Shown piece by piece: positions 33,345-40,868 of a DNA stretch of 64,000 bases (position 1 is the first letter of the stretch; every line of letters begins with the position of its first letter). The notes below the pieces were generated by a model. The model was not told the DNA's origin. It searched no databases and was given only the letters and a program-made list of their open reading frames with translations. The stretch covers positions 186,001 to 250,000 of the forward strand of contig NZ_CP159534.1 in NCBI RefSeq assembly GCF_040529335.1, written 5' to 3'. The position numbers were made by a program, and so were the translations under genes. This DNA is from Streptomyces sp. HUAS MG91 (lineage in GTDB: Bacteria > Actinomycetota > Actinomycetes > Streptomycetales > Streptomycetaceae).

Positions 33345-35585
33345 ATGAAGTTCACCGACGGCTTCTGGCTGATGCGCGACGGGGTCGAGGCCTCGTACGC
33401 CACCGAGGTACGCGACGTCCGCGCCGGCGACGACCGCTTCACCGCGTTCGCCGCGGTCAAGCGGGTCGAGCGGCGCGGCGACACCCTCAACGCCCCGCTC
33501 CTGACCGTCGACTGCTTCTCCCCCGCCGAAGGCGTCATCGGCGTCACCGTCACGCACCTGGCGGGCCGCAGGCACCGCGGCCCCGACTTCGCCCTGCCCG
33601 GCGCGGACACCGGTGCGGGACAGGTGCGCCGTGACGGCGACATCGTGGAGCTGACCAGCGGCGCCCTCGGCGTCCGCCTGGACGCGGGCGCGCCGTGGAC
33701 CCTGTCGTTCCGCGACCCCGGGGGCCGCGAGGTCGCCTCCGTGGGCCGCAAGGGCACCGCCTTCCTCACCACGGGCGACGGCGCCCACCACATGGCCGGG
33801 CAGCTGTCCCTCGGGGTCGGCGAGCAGGTCTACGGCCTCGGCGAGCGCTTCACCCCGTTCGTGAAGAACGGCCAGGTCGTCGACATGTGGCAGGCCGACG
33901 GCGGCACCAGCAGCGAGCAGGCCTACAAGAACATCCCCTTCAGCCTGCACGTCTCCCCCACCGGCGCGTACGGCGTCTTCGTGGACCACCCGGGGAAGGT
34001 CGGCTACGAGATCGGCTCGGAGTCCGTCGGGCAGATGCAGTTCAGCGTCGAGGACCAGACGCTGACCTACTACGTCGTCGCGGGCCCCGAACCCAAGGAC
34101 GTGCTGCGCCGCTACACCGCGCTGACCGGCCGCCCGGCGCTCCCTCCGGCGTGGTCGTTCGGCCTGTGGCTGACCACCTCGTTCACCACGCAGTACGACG
34201 AGGCGACGGTGACGAAGTTCGTGGACGGCATGGCGGAGCGCGACATCCCGCTGTCGGTCTTCCACTTCGACTGCTTCTGGATGCGCGAGTACCAGTGGTC
34301 GGACTTCGCCTGGGACCCGGACGTCTTCCCGGACCCGGAAGGCATGCTGGCCCGGCTCAAGGAGCGCGGCCTGCGGATCTCCGTGTGGATCAACCCGTAC
34401 ATCGCCCAGAAGTCCGCCCTGTTCGACGAGGCCGCGGAGCTGGGGTACCTGGTGCGGACCGCCGGCGGCGACATCTGGCAGTGGGACCTGTGGCAGGCCG
34501 GCATGGGCCTGGTGGACTTCACGAACCCCGACGCGTGCGCCTGGTTCCAGGCGAAGCTGAAGGTGCTCCTGGACCAGGGCGTCGACTGCTTCAAGACGGA
34601 CTTCGGCGAGCGCATCCCGACGGACGTGGTCTGGCACGACGGCTCCGACCCCGAGCGCATGCACAACTACTACACGCACCTGTACAACAAGGTCGTCTTC
34701 GACCTGCTGGAGAAGGAGCGCGGCAGCGGCGAGGCCGTGCTGTTCGCGCGGTCGGCGGCGGCGGGCGGGCAGCAGTTCCCGGTGCACTGGGGCGGCGACT
34801 GCTGGTCGTCGTTCGGCGCCATGGCCGAGTCGCTGCGCGGCGGCCTCTCGCTGTCCCTGTCGGGCTTCGGGTTCTGGTCGCACGACATCGGCGGCTTCGA
34901 GGGCACCCCCGACCCGGCGGTCTTCAAGCGCTGGCTGCAGTTCGGCCTGCTCTCCTCGCACAGCCGGCTGCACGGCTCGTCCTCGTACCGCGTGCCGTGG
35001 GAGTTCGGCGACGAGGCGGTCGACGTGGCCCGGCAGTTCACCAAGCTGAAGCACCGCCTGATGCCGTACCTGTACGGAGCGGCCGTCGAGGCCCATCGCA
35101 CGGGCGTCCCGCTGATGCGGCCGATGCTGCTCGACTTCCCCGGCGACCCGACCGCCCGCACGCTCGACCGGCAGTACATGCTCGGCCCCGACCTGCTGGT
35201 CGCGCCGGTCTTCTCCGCCGACGGCGACGTCGAGTACTACCTGCCCGAGGGCACCTGGACCCACCTGCTCACCGGGGAGCAGGTGCAGGGCCCGGTCTGG
35301 CGCAGCGAGCGGCACGGCTTCGACAGCCTGCCGCTGTACGTGCGGCCCGGCGCGGTGCTGCCGCTCGGCGCGGACACGAGCCGTCCCGACGGCGACTGGC
35401 TGACGGACCTGTCCCTGCTCGTCGCGCCCGGTGGCGCGGAGAACGGCACGGTGACCGTGTCGGTCCCCGACCACCAGGGCCGGGCCGCGGCGACGTTCGA
35501 GGTCGTGCGGGACGCGGCGGGAGCCGTGCGCGTGACCGCGCCGCAGGGCCGGGACGTACCGAAGGTGGTGCGCTCCGCGCGGTAG
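33345..35585 (+). CDS. yicI: GH31 alpha-xylosidase
   Basis: A 746-residue protein from ATG 33345 (an ATG one codon earlier is also possible; AAGGAAG precedes both). Beta-sandwich N-terminal domain, then the GH31 barrel. The nucleophile Asp419 lies in CFKTDFGE and the acid/base Asp485 in HWGGDCW. These, with the SHDIGGFEG block, match E. coli YicI with a three-residue offset. It removes alpha-1,6-linked xylose from isoprimeverose and xyloglucan oligosaccharides. No signal peptide; it acts inside the cell on imported sugars and feeds XylA/XylB. Confidence 0.94.
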   Translation: MKFTDGFWLMRDGVEASYATEVRDVRAGDDRFTAFAAVKRVERRGDTLNAPLLTVDCFSPAEGVIGVTVTHLAGRRHRGPDFALPGADTGAGQVRRDGDIVELTSGALGVRLDAGAPWTLSFRDPGGREVASVGRKGTAFLTTGDGAHHMAGQLSLGVGEQVYGLGERFTPFVKNGQVVDMWQADGGTSSEQAYKNIPFSLHVSPTGAYGVFVDHPGKVGYEIGSESVGQMQFSVEDQTLTYYVVAGPEPKDVLRRYTALTGRPALPPAWSFGLWLTTSFTTQYDEATVTKFVDGMAERDIPLSVFHFDCFWMREYQWSDFAWDPDVFPDPEGMLARLKERGLRISVWINPYIAQKSALFDEAAELGYLVRTAGGDIWQWDLWQAGMGLVDFTNPDACAWFQAKLKVLLDQGVDCFKTDFGERIPTDVVWHDGSDPERMHNYYTHLYNKVVFDLLEKERGSGEAVLFARSAAAGGQQFPVHWGGDCWSSFGAMAESLRGGLSLSLSGFGFWSHDIGGFEGTPDPAVFKRWLQFGLLSSHSRLHGSSSYRVPWEFGDEAVDVARQFTKLKHRLMPYLYGAAVEAHRTGVPLMRPMLLDFPGDPTARTLDRQYMLGPDLLVAPVFSADGDVEYYLPEGTWTHLLTGEQVQGPVWRSERHGFDSLPLYVRPGAVLPLGADTSRPDGDWLTDLSLLVAPGGAENGTVTVSVPDHQGRAAATFEVVRDAAGAVRVTAPQGRDVPKVVRSAR

Positions 35586-35600
35586 CCGTCGCGGTTCGTC

Positions 35601-35642
35601 CGAGCGCCGCCCGGAGCACGTGTGTGCTCCGGGCGGCGCTCG
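35601..35642. terminator. strong bidirectional hairpin terminator
   Basis: A perfect 19-bp stem (CGAGCGCCGCCCGGAGCAC and its complement) with a 4-nt GTGT loop, between the convergent alpha-xylosidase and MarR genes. Confidence 0.9.
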
Positions 35643-35647
35643 CGTTC

Positions 35648-36175
35648 CTACGAACGGATGCGCGGCGGCTCCAGGTGGGAGAGCCATGTCGTCAGCAGGG
35701 TTTCGAGGGAGGACGCCTCGTCGGCGGACAGGAGGTCCACAAGGCGTCGCTCGTTGTGCATGTGCTCGGCGAAGGCCCGGTCGATGAGGTCCTGCCCCGG
35801 GGCCGTGAGGGCGACGATCCGGCCGCGCTGATCGTCGGCCGAACGCCTCCGGGTGACCAGTCCGGCCTTCTCCAGGCGATCGATCCGCTTCGTCATCGCA
35901 CCGGTGGTGACCATGGTGTGGGCGGCCAGTTCACCCGGCGCCCGCTCGTACGGCTCGCCGGCCCGCCGCAGGGCGCAGAGGACGTCGAACTCGCCCTCGC
36001 TCAGGCCGTACCGGCCGTACACCAGGCGCAGCTCCTCGCCGAGCCGGTCCGCGAGGCGGTGCAGGCGGCCGATCACTCCTTGCGGCGTGACGTCGAGTTC
36101 GGGGCGCTCGCGCCGCCACTCGTCCTGGATGCGGGCCACGCGGTCCTTCGGCTGCTGCTCGTCCATGCCTCCCAT
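35648..36175 (-). CDS. MarR family repressor of the divergent DMT exporter
   Basis: A 175-residue winged-helix protein: LSEGEFDVLCALRRAG, APGELAAHTMVTTGAMTKRIDRLEKAGLV and the wing DDQRGRIVALT. ATG 36175 is chosen because GGAAG lies 5 nt upstream; ATG 36166 has its purine run only one base away. It is divergent from the DMT gene across nested palindromes and should repress both. Ligand unknown, probably a compound exported by the DMT protein. Confidence 0.88.
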   Translation of the reverse strand: MGGMDEQQPKDRVARIQDEWRRERPELDVTPQGVIGRLHRLADRLGEELRLVYGRYGLSEGEFDVLCALRRAGEPYERAPGELAAHTMVTTGAMTKRIDRLEKAGLVTRRRSADDQRGRIVALTAPGQDLIDRAFAEHMHNERRLVDLLSADEASSLETLLTTWLSHLEPPRIRS

Positions 36176-36218
36176 ATTAGCTTCCCAGGAAGTTATATTG
36201 TCTTCCATGGAAGCTAAT
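36176..36218. promoter_or_regulatory. nested MarR operators overlapping the DMT start codon
   Basis: Outer arms ATTAGCTTCC (36176-36185) and GGAAGCTAAT (36209-36218) are perfect complements. Inside lie two palindromes, CTTCC-CA-GGAAG (36181-36192) and CTTCC-AT-GGAAG (36202-36213). The second contains the ATG of the DMT gene. A plus-strand -10-like TATATT lies at 36194-36199, 7 nt before that ATG, so the DMT mRNA is probably leaderless. A minus-strand -10-like TATAAC lies at 36192-36197. Repressor binding here would cover both promoters. Confidence 0.85.
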
Positions 36219-37169
36219 TCCCGATGGGTGGCGCTCACCGCCGTCGCTCCGGTGGCCTGGGGAGCCAACTACTACGTGACCCGCGCGTATCTGCCGCCGG
36301 ACAGCCCGCTGTACGGCGCCGCGCTGCGGGCGCTGCCCGCGGGCCTCGCCCTGCTCGCTCTGCGCAGGCGACGGCCCCGTGGCGTGTGGTGGTGGCGCTC
36401 CGCGGTCCTGGGCGTGGTCAATGTGAGCGTGTTCTTCGCCCTCGTCTACGCCGCGTCCCAACTGCTGCCGACGAGCGTCGCCTCGACCGTCATGGCCGCC
36501 TCTCCCCTGACGATGATGTTCCTCGCCTGGCCGCTGGTGGCCGAGCGGCCACGGGCCGCGCATCTGGCCGGAGCCGCGATCGGACTCGGCGGCGTGTGCC
36601 TGATGCTGCTCACCGGGGCAGTGGCGGCGAGCATTGCGGGCATGCTCGCCTCGGCGGCGGCCGTGCTCGTGTCCTCCTTCGGGCATCTGCTGACCAAGCG
36701 CTGGAGCGGCGGCACCGACATGATCGCGACGACCGCCTGGCAGCTCGTCGCCGGCGGTCTGTTCCTGCTGCCGTTCGCCGCGGCCGTGGAGGGCGCGCCG
36801 CCCGCGCTCTCCCCGGCCGCGCTCCTCGCCTTCGGCTTCGTGTCCCTGGTGGCCACCGCGCTGGCGTTCACCGCCTGGTTCACGGGCCTGCGCCACCTGC
36901 CCGCGGGCACCGTGGGACTGATCGGGCTGCTCAATCCCGTGACAGGCGTGCTCTGCGGCGTCCTGATCGCCGGAGAGGAACTGACGGTCCGCCAACTGTG
37001 CGGTCTCGCCCTGGTCCTGACGGGCGTGGTGCTCGGCCGCCCGGCGCGTACGCGCGCCTCCGCGCCCGGCGGCCCGTGCGCGCCGGCCGCGGGTCAGGTC
37101 AGCTCGTGCGCGAGCAGGTCCATCAGCAGTCCGTCCTCCCAGACGCCCGTCCGGTGGTTGCGCCAGTAG
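36207..37169 (+). CDS. DMT (EamA) family transporter
   Basis: A 320-residue protein with about ten hydrophobic segments in two EamA repeats (first from WVALTAVAPVAWGANYYVTR, second from GMLASAAAVLVSSFGHLLTK). The ATG lies inside a palindromic operator and has no Shine-Dalgarno, consistent with a leaderless mRNA. The last 30 or so residues are polar, unlike the family, and overlap the opposing GNAT gene by 76 bp. It is probably an efflux pump controlled by the divergent MarR protein. Confidence 0.87.
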   Translation: MEANSRWVALTAVAPVAWGANYYVTRAYLPPDSPLYGAALRALPAGLALLALRRRRPRGVWWWRSAVLGVVNVSVFFALVYAASQLLPTSVASTVMAASPLTMMFLAWPLVAERPRAAHLAGAAIGLGGVCLMLLTGAVAASIAGMLASAAAVLVSSFGHLLTKRWSGGTDMIATTAWQLVAGGLFLLPFAAAVEGAPPALSPAALLAFGFVSLVATALAFTAWFTGLRHLPAGTVGLIGLLNPVTGVLCGVLIAGEELTVRQLCGLALVLTGVVLGRPARTRASAPGGPCAPAAGQVSSCASRSISSPSSQTPVRWLRQ

Positions 37170-37567
37170 GCCCGCATGATGCCGACGGGCCTGAACCCGA
37201 CCTTGCCGTAGCAGCGGATCGCCGCGGCATTGGCCGCGGCGGGGTCGATGGTCAGCCGGTGATGCCGCTTCTCCCGGACGAGCCACCGGGCGAGCGTGCG
37301 CACCGTGTCGGCTCCGAGCCCCGCCCCGTGGTGCCGCGCCGTCAGGAAGATGTCCAGGCCGGCCCGGCGGAACTCCGGATCGTTCTCCTCGGCGTACTGG
37401 ACGAGGCCGATGACCTCGTCCTCGTACACCACCGCCAGCGCGCCCTCGTAGTCGTCCGGGGGTGACCACCAGGCGGCGACCTCCGGCTCCCGCACGATCC
37501 TGTCCAGGATCTTCGCGTCGCCCTCGACCACCGGGCGCAGGACGACCTTGTCCCCATGCAGCTCCAT
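37094..37567 (-). CDS. GNAT acetyltransferase, AAC(6')-like
   Basis: A 157-residue GNAT protein. The region from GADTVRTLARWLVREKRHHRL through DPAAANAAAIRCYGKVGFRPVG resembles the AAC(6')-I type aminoglycoside acetyltransferases. Acetyl-CoA would bind at the loop just before HRLTIDPAAANAAA. Many such actinobacterial proteins are not proven resistance enzymes, so the substrate is uncertain. ATG 37567 gives the family start MELHGDKVVLRP. It converges with, and overlaps, the DMT gene. Confidence 0.85.
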   Translation of the reverse strand: MELHGDKVVLRPVVEGDAKILDRIVREPEVAAWWSPPDDYEGALAVVYEDEVIGLVQYAEENDPEFRRAGLDIFLTARHHGAGLGADTVRTLARWLVREKRHHRLTIDPAAANAAAIRCYGKVGFRPVGIMRAYWRNHRTGVWEDGLLMDLLAHELT

Positions 37568-37768
37568 ACGTGCATTCTCCCCTCTCCGCCGGCGCCGCCC
37601 GACCAACCGGCGCCCGCCGCAGGGGAGATGACCTCGACGGGCCACCCGCCGGTGCCTCTGCGTCATGCTGTGGCCAGTGCCATAATCACGGGGACCTCAA
37701 CGGCCTCACCGGGAACGTCATGGTTCCCGGTGAACCGGTCCGCGACCCGATCCACGCTGGAGCCAGGC

Positions 37769-38554
37769 ATGACGGCACATTCCTCCCCGAGCCGCATCGA
37801 CACGAGCAGACCTCATCCGGCGCGCGTCTACGACTGGCTGCTGGGCGGGAAGGACAACTATCCCGTCGATCAGGAAGTGGCGCAGAAGCTGCCGCCGCAG
37901 GCGCGGGAGAACGCCATGCGGAACCGGGCCTTCATGCACCGGGCCGCCGCCTGGCTGGCCGGGACCGGCGTCGACCAGTACCTCGACATCGGCACGGGGA
38001 TCCCGACCAAGCCCAATCTGCACCAGATCGTGCAGGGCGTCGTGCCGTCGGCCCGCGTCGCCTACGTCGACAACGACCCGATCGTGCTGCGGCACGCGGA
38101 GGCGCTGCTGGTCAGCAGCCCCGAAGGGGCGACGGACTACATCGAGGCGGATGTCCGCCGGCCCGAGGCGATCCTCGACCACGCACGGACGTTCCTGGAC
38201 TTCAGCCGCCCCATCGCGCTGTCGATGATCGCGCTGATGCACTTCATCACCGACGAGGAGGATCCCTACGGCCTGGCGCGGACCCTCGTCGACGCGCTGC
38301 CTTCGGGCAGTTACCTGGTGCTCTCCCACGGCACGACCGACGAGCACCCGCATCTGGTCAAGTCGGTGCAGTCCACGTACAAGAAGGGCGAGATTCCGCT
38401 GCGGATGCGGACGAAGTCCGAGGTGGAGCCGTTCTTCGAGGGGCTGGAGATGGTGGATCCGGGTCTGGTCACGGCCACGTACTGGTACAAGGACACGCCC
38501 GCGCCGACCCCGGAGCTGAGCGGCTTCTACGTCGGCGTGGCCCGCGTCTCCTGA
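37769..38554 (+). CDS. SAM-dependent methyltransferase, DUF574 family
   Basis: A 261-residue protein of the actinobacterial Methyltransf_19/DUF574 family. Family blocks are ARVYDWLLGGKDNYPVDQEV, the SAM site YLDIGTGIPT and YVDNDPIVL. The substrate of this widespread Streptomyces family is unknown. ATG 37769 has GGAG about 9 nt upstream. It stands alone, with a hairpin terminator just after. Confidence 0.9.
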   Translation: MTAHSSPSRIDTSRPHPARVYDWLLGGKDNYPVDQEVAQKLPPQARENAMRNRAFMHRAAAWLAGTGVDQYLDIGTGIPTKPNLHQIVQGVVPSARVAYVDNDPIVLRHAEALLVSSPEGATDYIEADVRRPEAILDHARTFLDFSRPIALSMIALMHFITDEEDPYGLARTLVDALPSGSYLVLSHGTTDEHPHLVKSVQSTYKKGEIPLRMRTKSEVEPFFEGLEMVDPGLVTATYWYKDTPAPTPELSGFYVGVARVS

Positions 38555-38561
38555 CCACCCA

Positions 38562-38586
38562 CGGCGCCCCGGCCGCCGGGGCGCCG
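38562..38586. terminator. hairpin terminator after the methyltransferase gene
   Basis: CGGCGCCCCGG, a CCG loop and CCGGGGCGCCG: an 11-bp perfect stem 8 bp after the stop. Confidence 0.7.
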
Positions 38587-38655
38587 CGTCCACGGCCCCG
38601 GCCTGTGCCAGCATGGGCGGCTCCCCGCCCCTGACACCGGCAGAAAGAGGCTGCG

Positions 38656-39132
38656 ATGGACGAGCGAGAACTGACCCACCTGCGGCGCTGTGTGGACCTG
38701 GCCGCCGAGGCCCTGGAAGCGGGCGACGAGCCCTTCGGATCGGTTCTGGTGGACGGCGCAGGAACGGTCCGGGCCGAGGACCGCAACCGGATCGCCGGCG
38801 GCGACTCCACCCGGCATCCGGAGTTCGAGCTGGCCCGCTGGGCCGCCGAGAACCTCACCCCGCAGGAGCGCCGGGACGCCACGGTCTACACCTCGGGCGA
38901 GCACTGCCCGATGTGTTCGGCCGCGCACGCCTGGGTCGGTCTCGGCCGGATCGTGTACGTCGCCTCCTCGGCCCAGCTGACCGAGTGGCTGACCGCGTGG
39001 GGGCGGCCCCAGCCGCCCGTCCGTCCGCTGTCCGTGCGGGAGATCGCCCCGTCGGTGAAGGTCGAGGGCCCGGTCGACGCGCTGGTGCCCGCCGTCAAGG
39101 CGCTGCACCGCCGGCTCGCCGACCGGTCCTGA
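38656..39132 (+). CDS. nucleoside deaminase (cytidine/guanine deaminase-like family)
   Basis: A 158-residue zinc deaminase. His54 and catalytic Glu56 lie in RHPEFELA, and zinc ligands Cys84 and Cys87 in GEHCPMC. In most family members the first motif reads HAE; here it is HPE, as in a subgroup of actinobacterial proteins. It lacks the conserved features of TadA, so a free base or nucleoside substrate is more likely than tRNA. GAAAGAGG precedes ATG 38656. Confidence 0.87.
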   Translation: MDERELTHLRRCVDLAAEALEAGDEPFGSVLVDGAGTVRAEDRNRIAGGDSTRHPEFELARWAAENLTPQERRDATVYTSGEHCPMCSAAHAWVGLGRIVYVASSAQLTEWLTAWGRPQPPVRPLSVREIAPSVKVEGPVDALVPAVKALHRRLADRS

Positions 39133-39154
39133 ACTCCGGCTTCCCGCGGGTGGT

Positions 39155-40204
39155 TCAGCCCAGACCGAGTTCCCGCTCGCCCAGGTCCGCGAAGTAGCGC
39201 TCCACCTGGGCGGGCGTCACCTCGGCGAGGGTCGCGGGGCTCCAGTGCGGGTCGCGGTCCTTGTCGATGATCTGCGCCCGGATGCCCTCCGGCAGGTCGT
39301 GGGTGTCCAGAGCCGCGCACGACACCCGGAACTCCTGGTCGAGGGCGGCTTCCAGGGAGTCGAGGCGGGCCGCCCGGCGCAGGGACTCAAGCGTCGCCTT
39401 GAGCGCCGACGGGGACTTGGCCAGCAGGGTCTCGGCGGCCTCCTTCGCGGCGGGCTCCCCGCAGGAGAAGAGCCGGTCGACGATCTCCTCGACCGTGTCG
39501 GCGGCGTAGCAGGCGTCGATCCACGGCCGCTCCCCGGCGAGCACGCCCTCGGGGGCCGTCCCGGCATGGCGCGCGACCGCCTCGTGCGCCGGTTCGCGGG
39601 CCAGGTCGGCCAGGAGGTCCGGCAGCGCGGCCGACGGGACGAAGTGGTCGGCCAGGCCGCACAGCAGCGCGTCGGCGCCTCCGGCCGACAGCCCCGTCAG
39701 GGCGAGGTGGGTGCCCAGCTGCCCCGGCGCCCGGGACAGCAGGAACGTGCCGCCGACGTCGGGGACCAGGCCGATGGAGACCTCGGGCATCGCGACCCTC
39801 GACCGTTCGGTGACCACGCGGACGGCGCCGTGCGCGGACAGGCCGACACCGCCGCCCATGACGATGCCGTCCATGAGGGCGACGTACGGCTTGGGGTAGT
39901 GCGCGATACGGGAGTCGAGGCGGTACTCGGCACGCAGGAACGCCTCGGAGGCGGTGTGGTCGCCGCTGCGCGCGTCGGCGTGGAAGAGGCGGATGTCGGC
40001 GCCCGCGCACAGCCCGCGCTCCCCCGCCCCGTCGAGGACGACGGTGCGGACGGCGGGGTCGTGCTCCCAGGCGTCGAGCGCTTCGGCGACGCCGTGGAGC
40101 ATGGCGGGGGTCAGGGCGTTCAGCGCCCGCGGCCGGTTGAGGGTGATGCGGGCGGCGTGTCCGTCGACGGCGGTGAGCACGGGGGCGGCGTCGGGGGTCA
40201 ACAC
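39155..40204 (-). CDS. 3-hydroxyisobutyryl-CoA hydrolase (enoyl-CoA hydratase/isomerase family)
   Basis: A 349-residue crotonase-fold enzyme. It has the oxyanion-hole motif GLCAGADIRLF and the long C-terminal domain with SPSALKATLESLRRA and HDLPEGIRAQIIDKD, which identifies the HIBCH group rather than plain enoyl-CoA hydratases. It hydrolyses 3-hydroxyisobutyryl-CoA in valine degradation, which yields propionyl-CoA and thus connects functionally with methylmalonyl-CoA mutase. GTG 40204 has GGAAGGA upstream. Confidence 0.9.
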   Translation of the reverse strand: MLTPDAAPVLTAVDGHAARITLNRPRALNALTPAMLHGVAEALDAWEHDPAVRTVVLDGAGERGLCAGADIRLFHADARSGDHTASEAFLRAEYRLDSRIAHYPKPYVALMDGIVMGGGVGLSAHGAVRVVTERSRVAMPEVSIGLVPDVGGTFLLSRAPGQLGTHLALTGLSAGGADALLCGLADHFVPSAALPDLLADLAREPAHEAVARHAGTAPEGVLAGERPWIDACYAADTVEEIVDRLFSCGEPAAKEAAETLLAKSPSALKATLESLRRAARLDSLEAALDQEFRVSCAALDTHDLPEGIRAQIIDKDRDPHWSPATLAEVTPAQVERYFADLGERELGLG

Positions 40205-40292
40205 GAGTCCTTCCGGTGAAGATCACGGCTGGCCCATCTCTATCACCCGCGAAGGACGGCGGCCGGGCGCCCCCTGCCCCGGCGACGGGGCG

Positions 40293-40868
40293 TCACCCGG
40301 CGGCGGACGGCCCGCCCGCGCCGAAGGTCTCCAGCAGGATGTCGACGACCTCGTCCACCTCTGCCTCGGCCAGGTCGTCGAAGGCGCCGGAGTGCCGGGC
40401 GAGCAGCACCCCGGAGACCGCCGCGACCAGGACGTCGGCGCGCAGTCCCGGCCGGTCGCGGCCCTCCCGGGCGAACCGGTCCCGCAGCGGCTCCACCAGA
40501 CGGTCGTGCAGGGCCGCCCTGGTGGCCTCCTGGGCGGCGGTGTCCCGCAACGGTTCGACGGCGACCCGCAGCAGCGGCACCGGTCCGCGCCGCTGGGCGC
40601 GCCGGGCCACCTCGCGCAGCCGGGGTTCGGTGAGCAGGTCGTCCGGGCGGTCGTCGCCGTGCTCGGCCCGCAGCACCTCCACGTACAGCAGCGGTTTGCT
40701 GCCGAAGTAGCGGGCGATCAGGGACGGGTCGACGCCGGCCCGTTCGCCGATCTCGCGGATGGTCGTACGGTCGTAGCCCCGCTCGGAGAAGAGGGCGGTG
40801 GCCGCCGTCAGCAGGGCCTCCCTGCTGCGCGCCGCGTTGCGGCGCGGTCCCGTCTCCGGCGTGCTCAC
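40293..40868 (-). CDS. TetR family regulator co-transcribed with an MFS exporter
   Basis: A 191-residue TetR protein. The HTH reads IREIGERAGVDPSLIARYFGSK near residues 36-57. Its GTG start overlaps the stop of the MFS gene by 4 bp (GTGA), so it is translated after it from the same mRNA. An operon in which exporter precedes its own repressor is common. The palindrome at the MFS start is its likely target. Confidence 0.87.
   Translation of the reverse strand: MSTPETGPRRNAARSREALLTAATALFSERGYDRTTIREIGERAGVDPSLIARYFGSKPLLYVEVLRAEHGDDRPDDLLTEPRLREVARRAQRRGPVPLLRVAVEPLRDTAAQEATRAALHDRLVEPLRDRFAREGRDRPGLRADVLVAAVSGVLLARHSGAFDDLAEAEVDEVVDILLETFGAGGPSAAG

Noticed and set aside
37094..37567. Proven aminoglycoside resistance gene
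   Set aside because: The AAC(6')-like motif is visible, but many chromosomal GNATs of this type do not confer resistance. I call only the family.
40205..40292. Hairpin between the HIBCH and TetR genes
   Set aside because: Only a 6-bp GC stem with a long loop is found. Such matches are expected by chance at this GC content.
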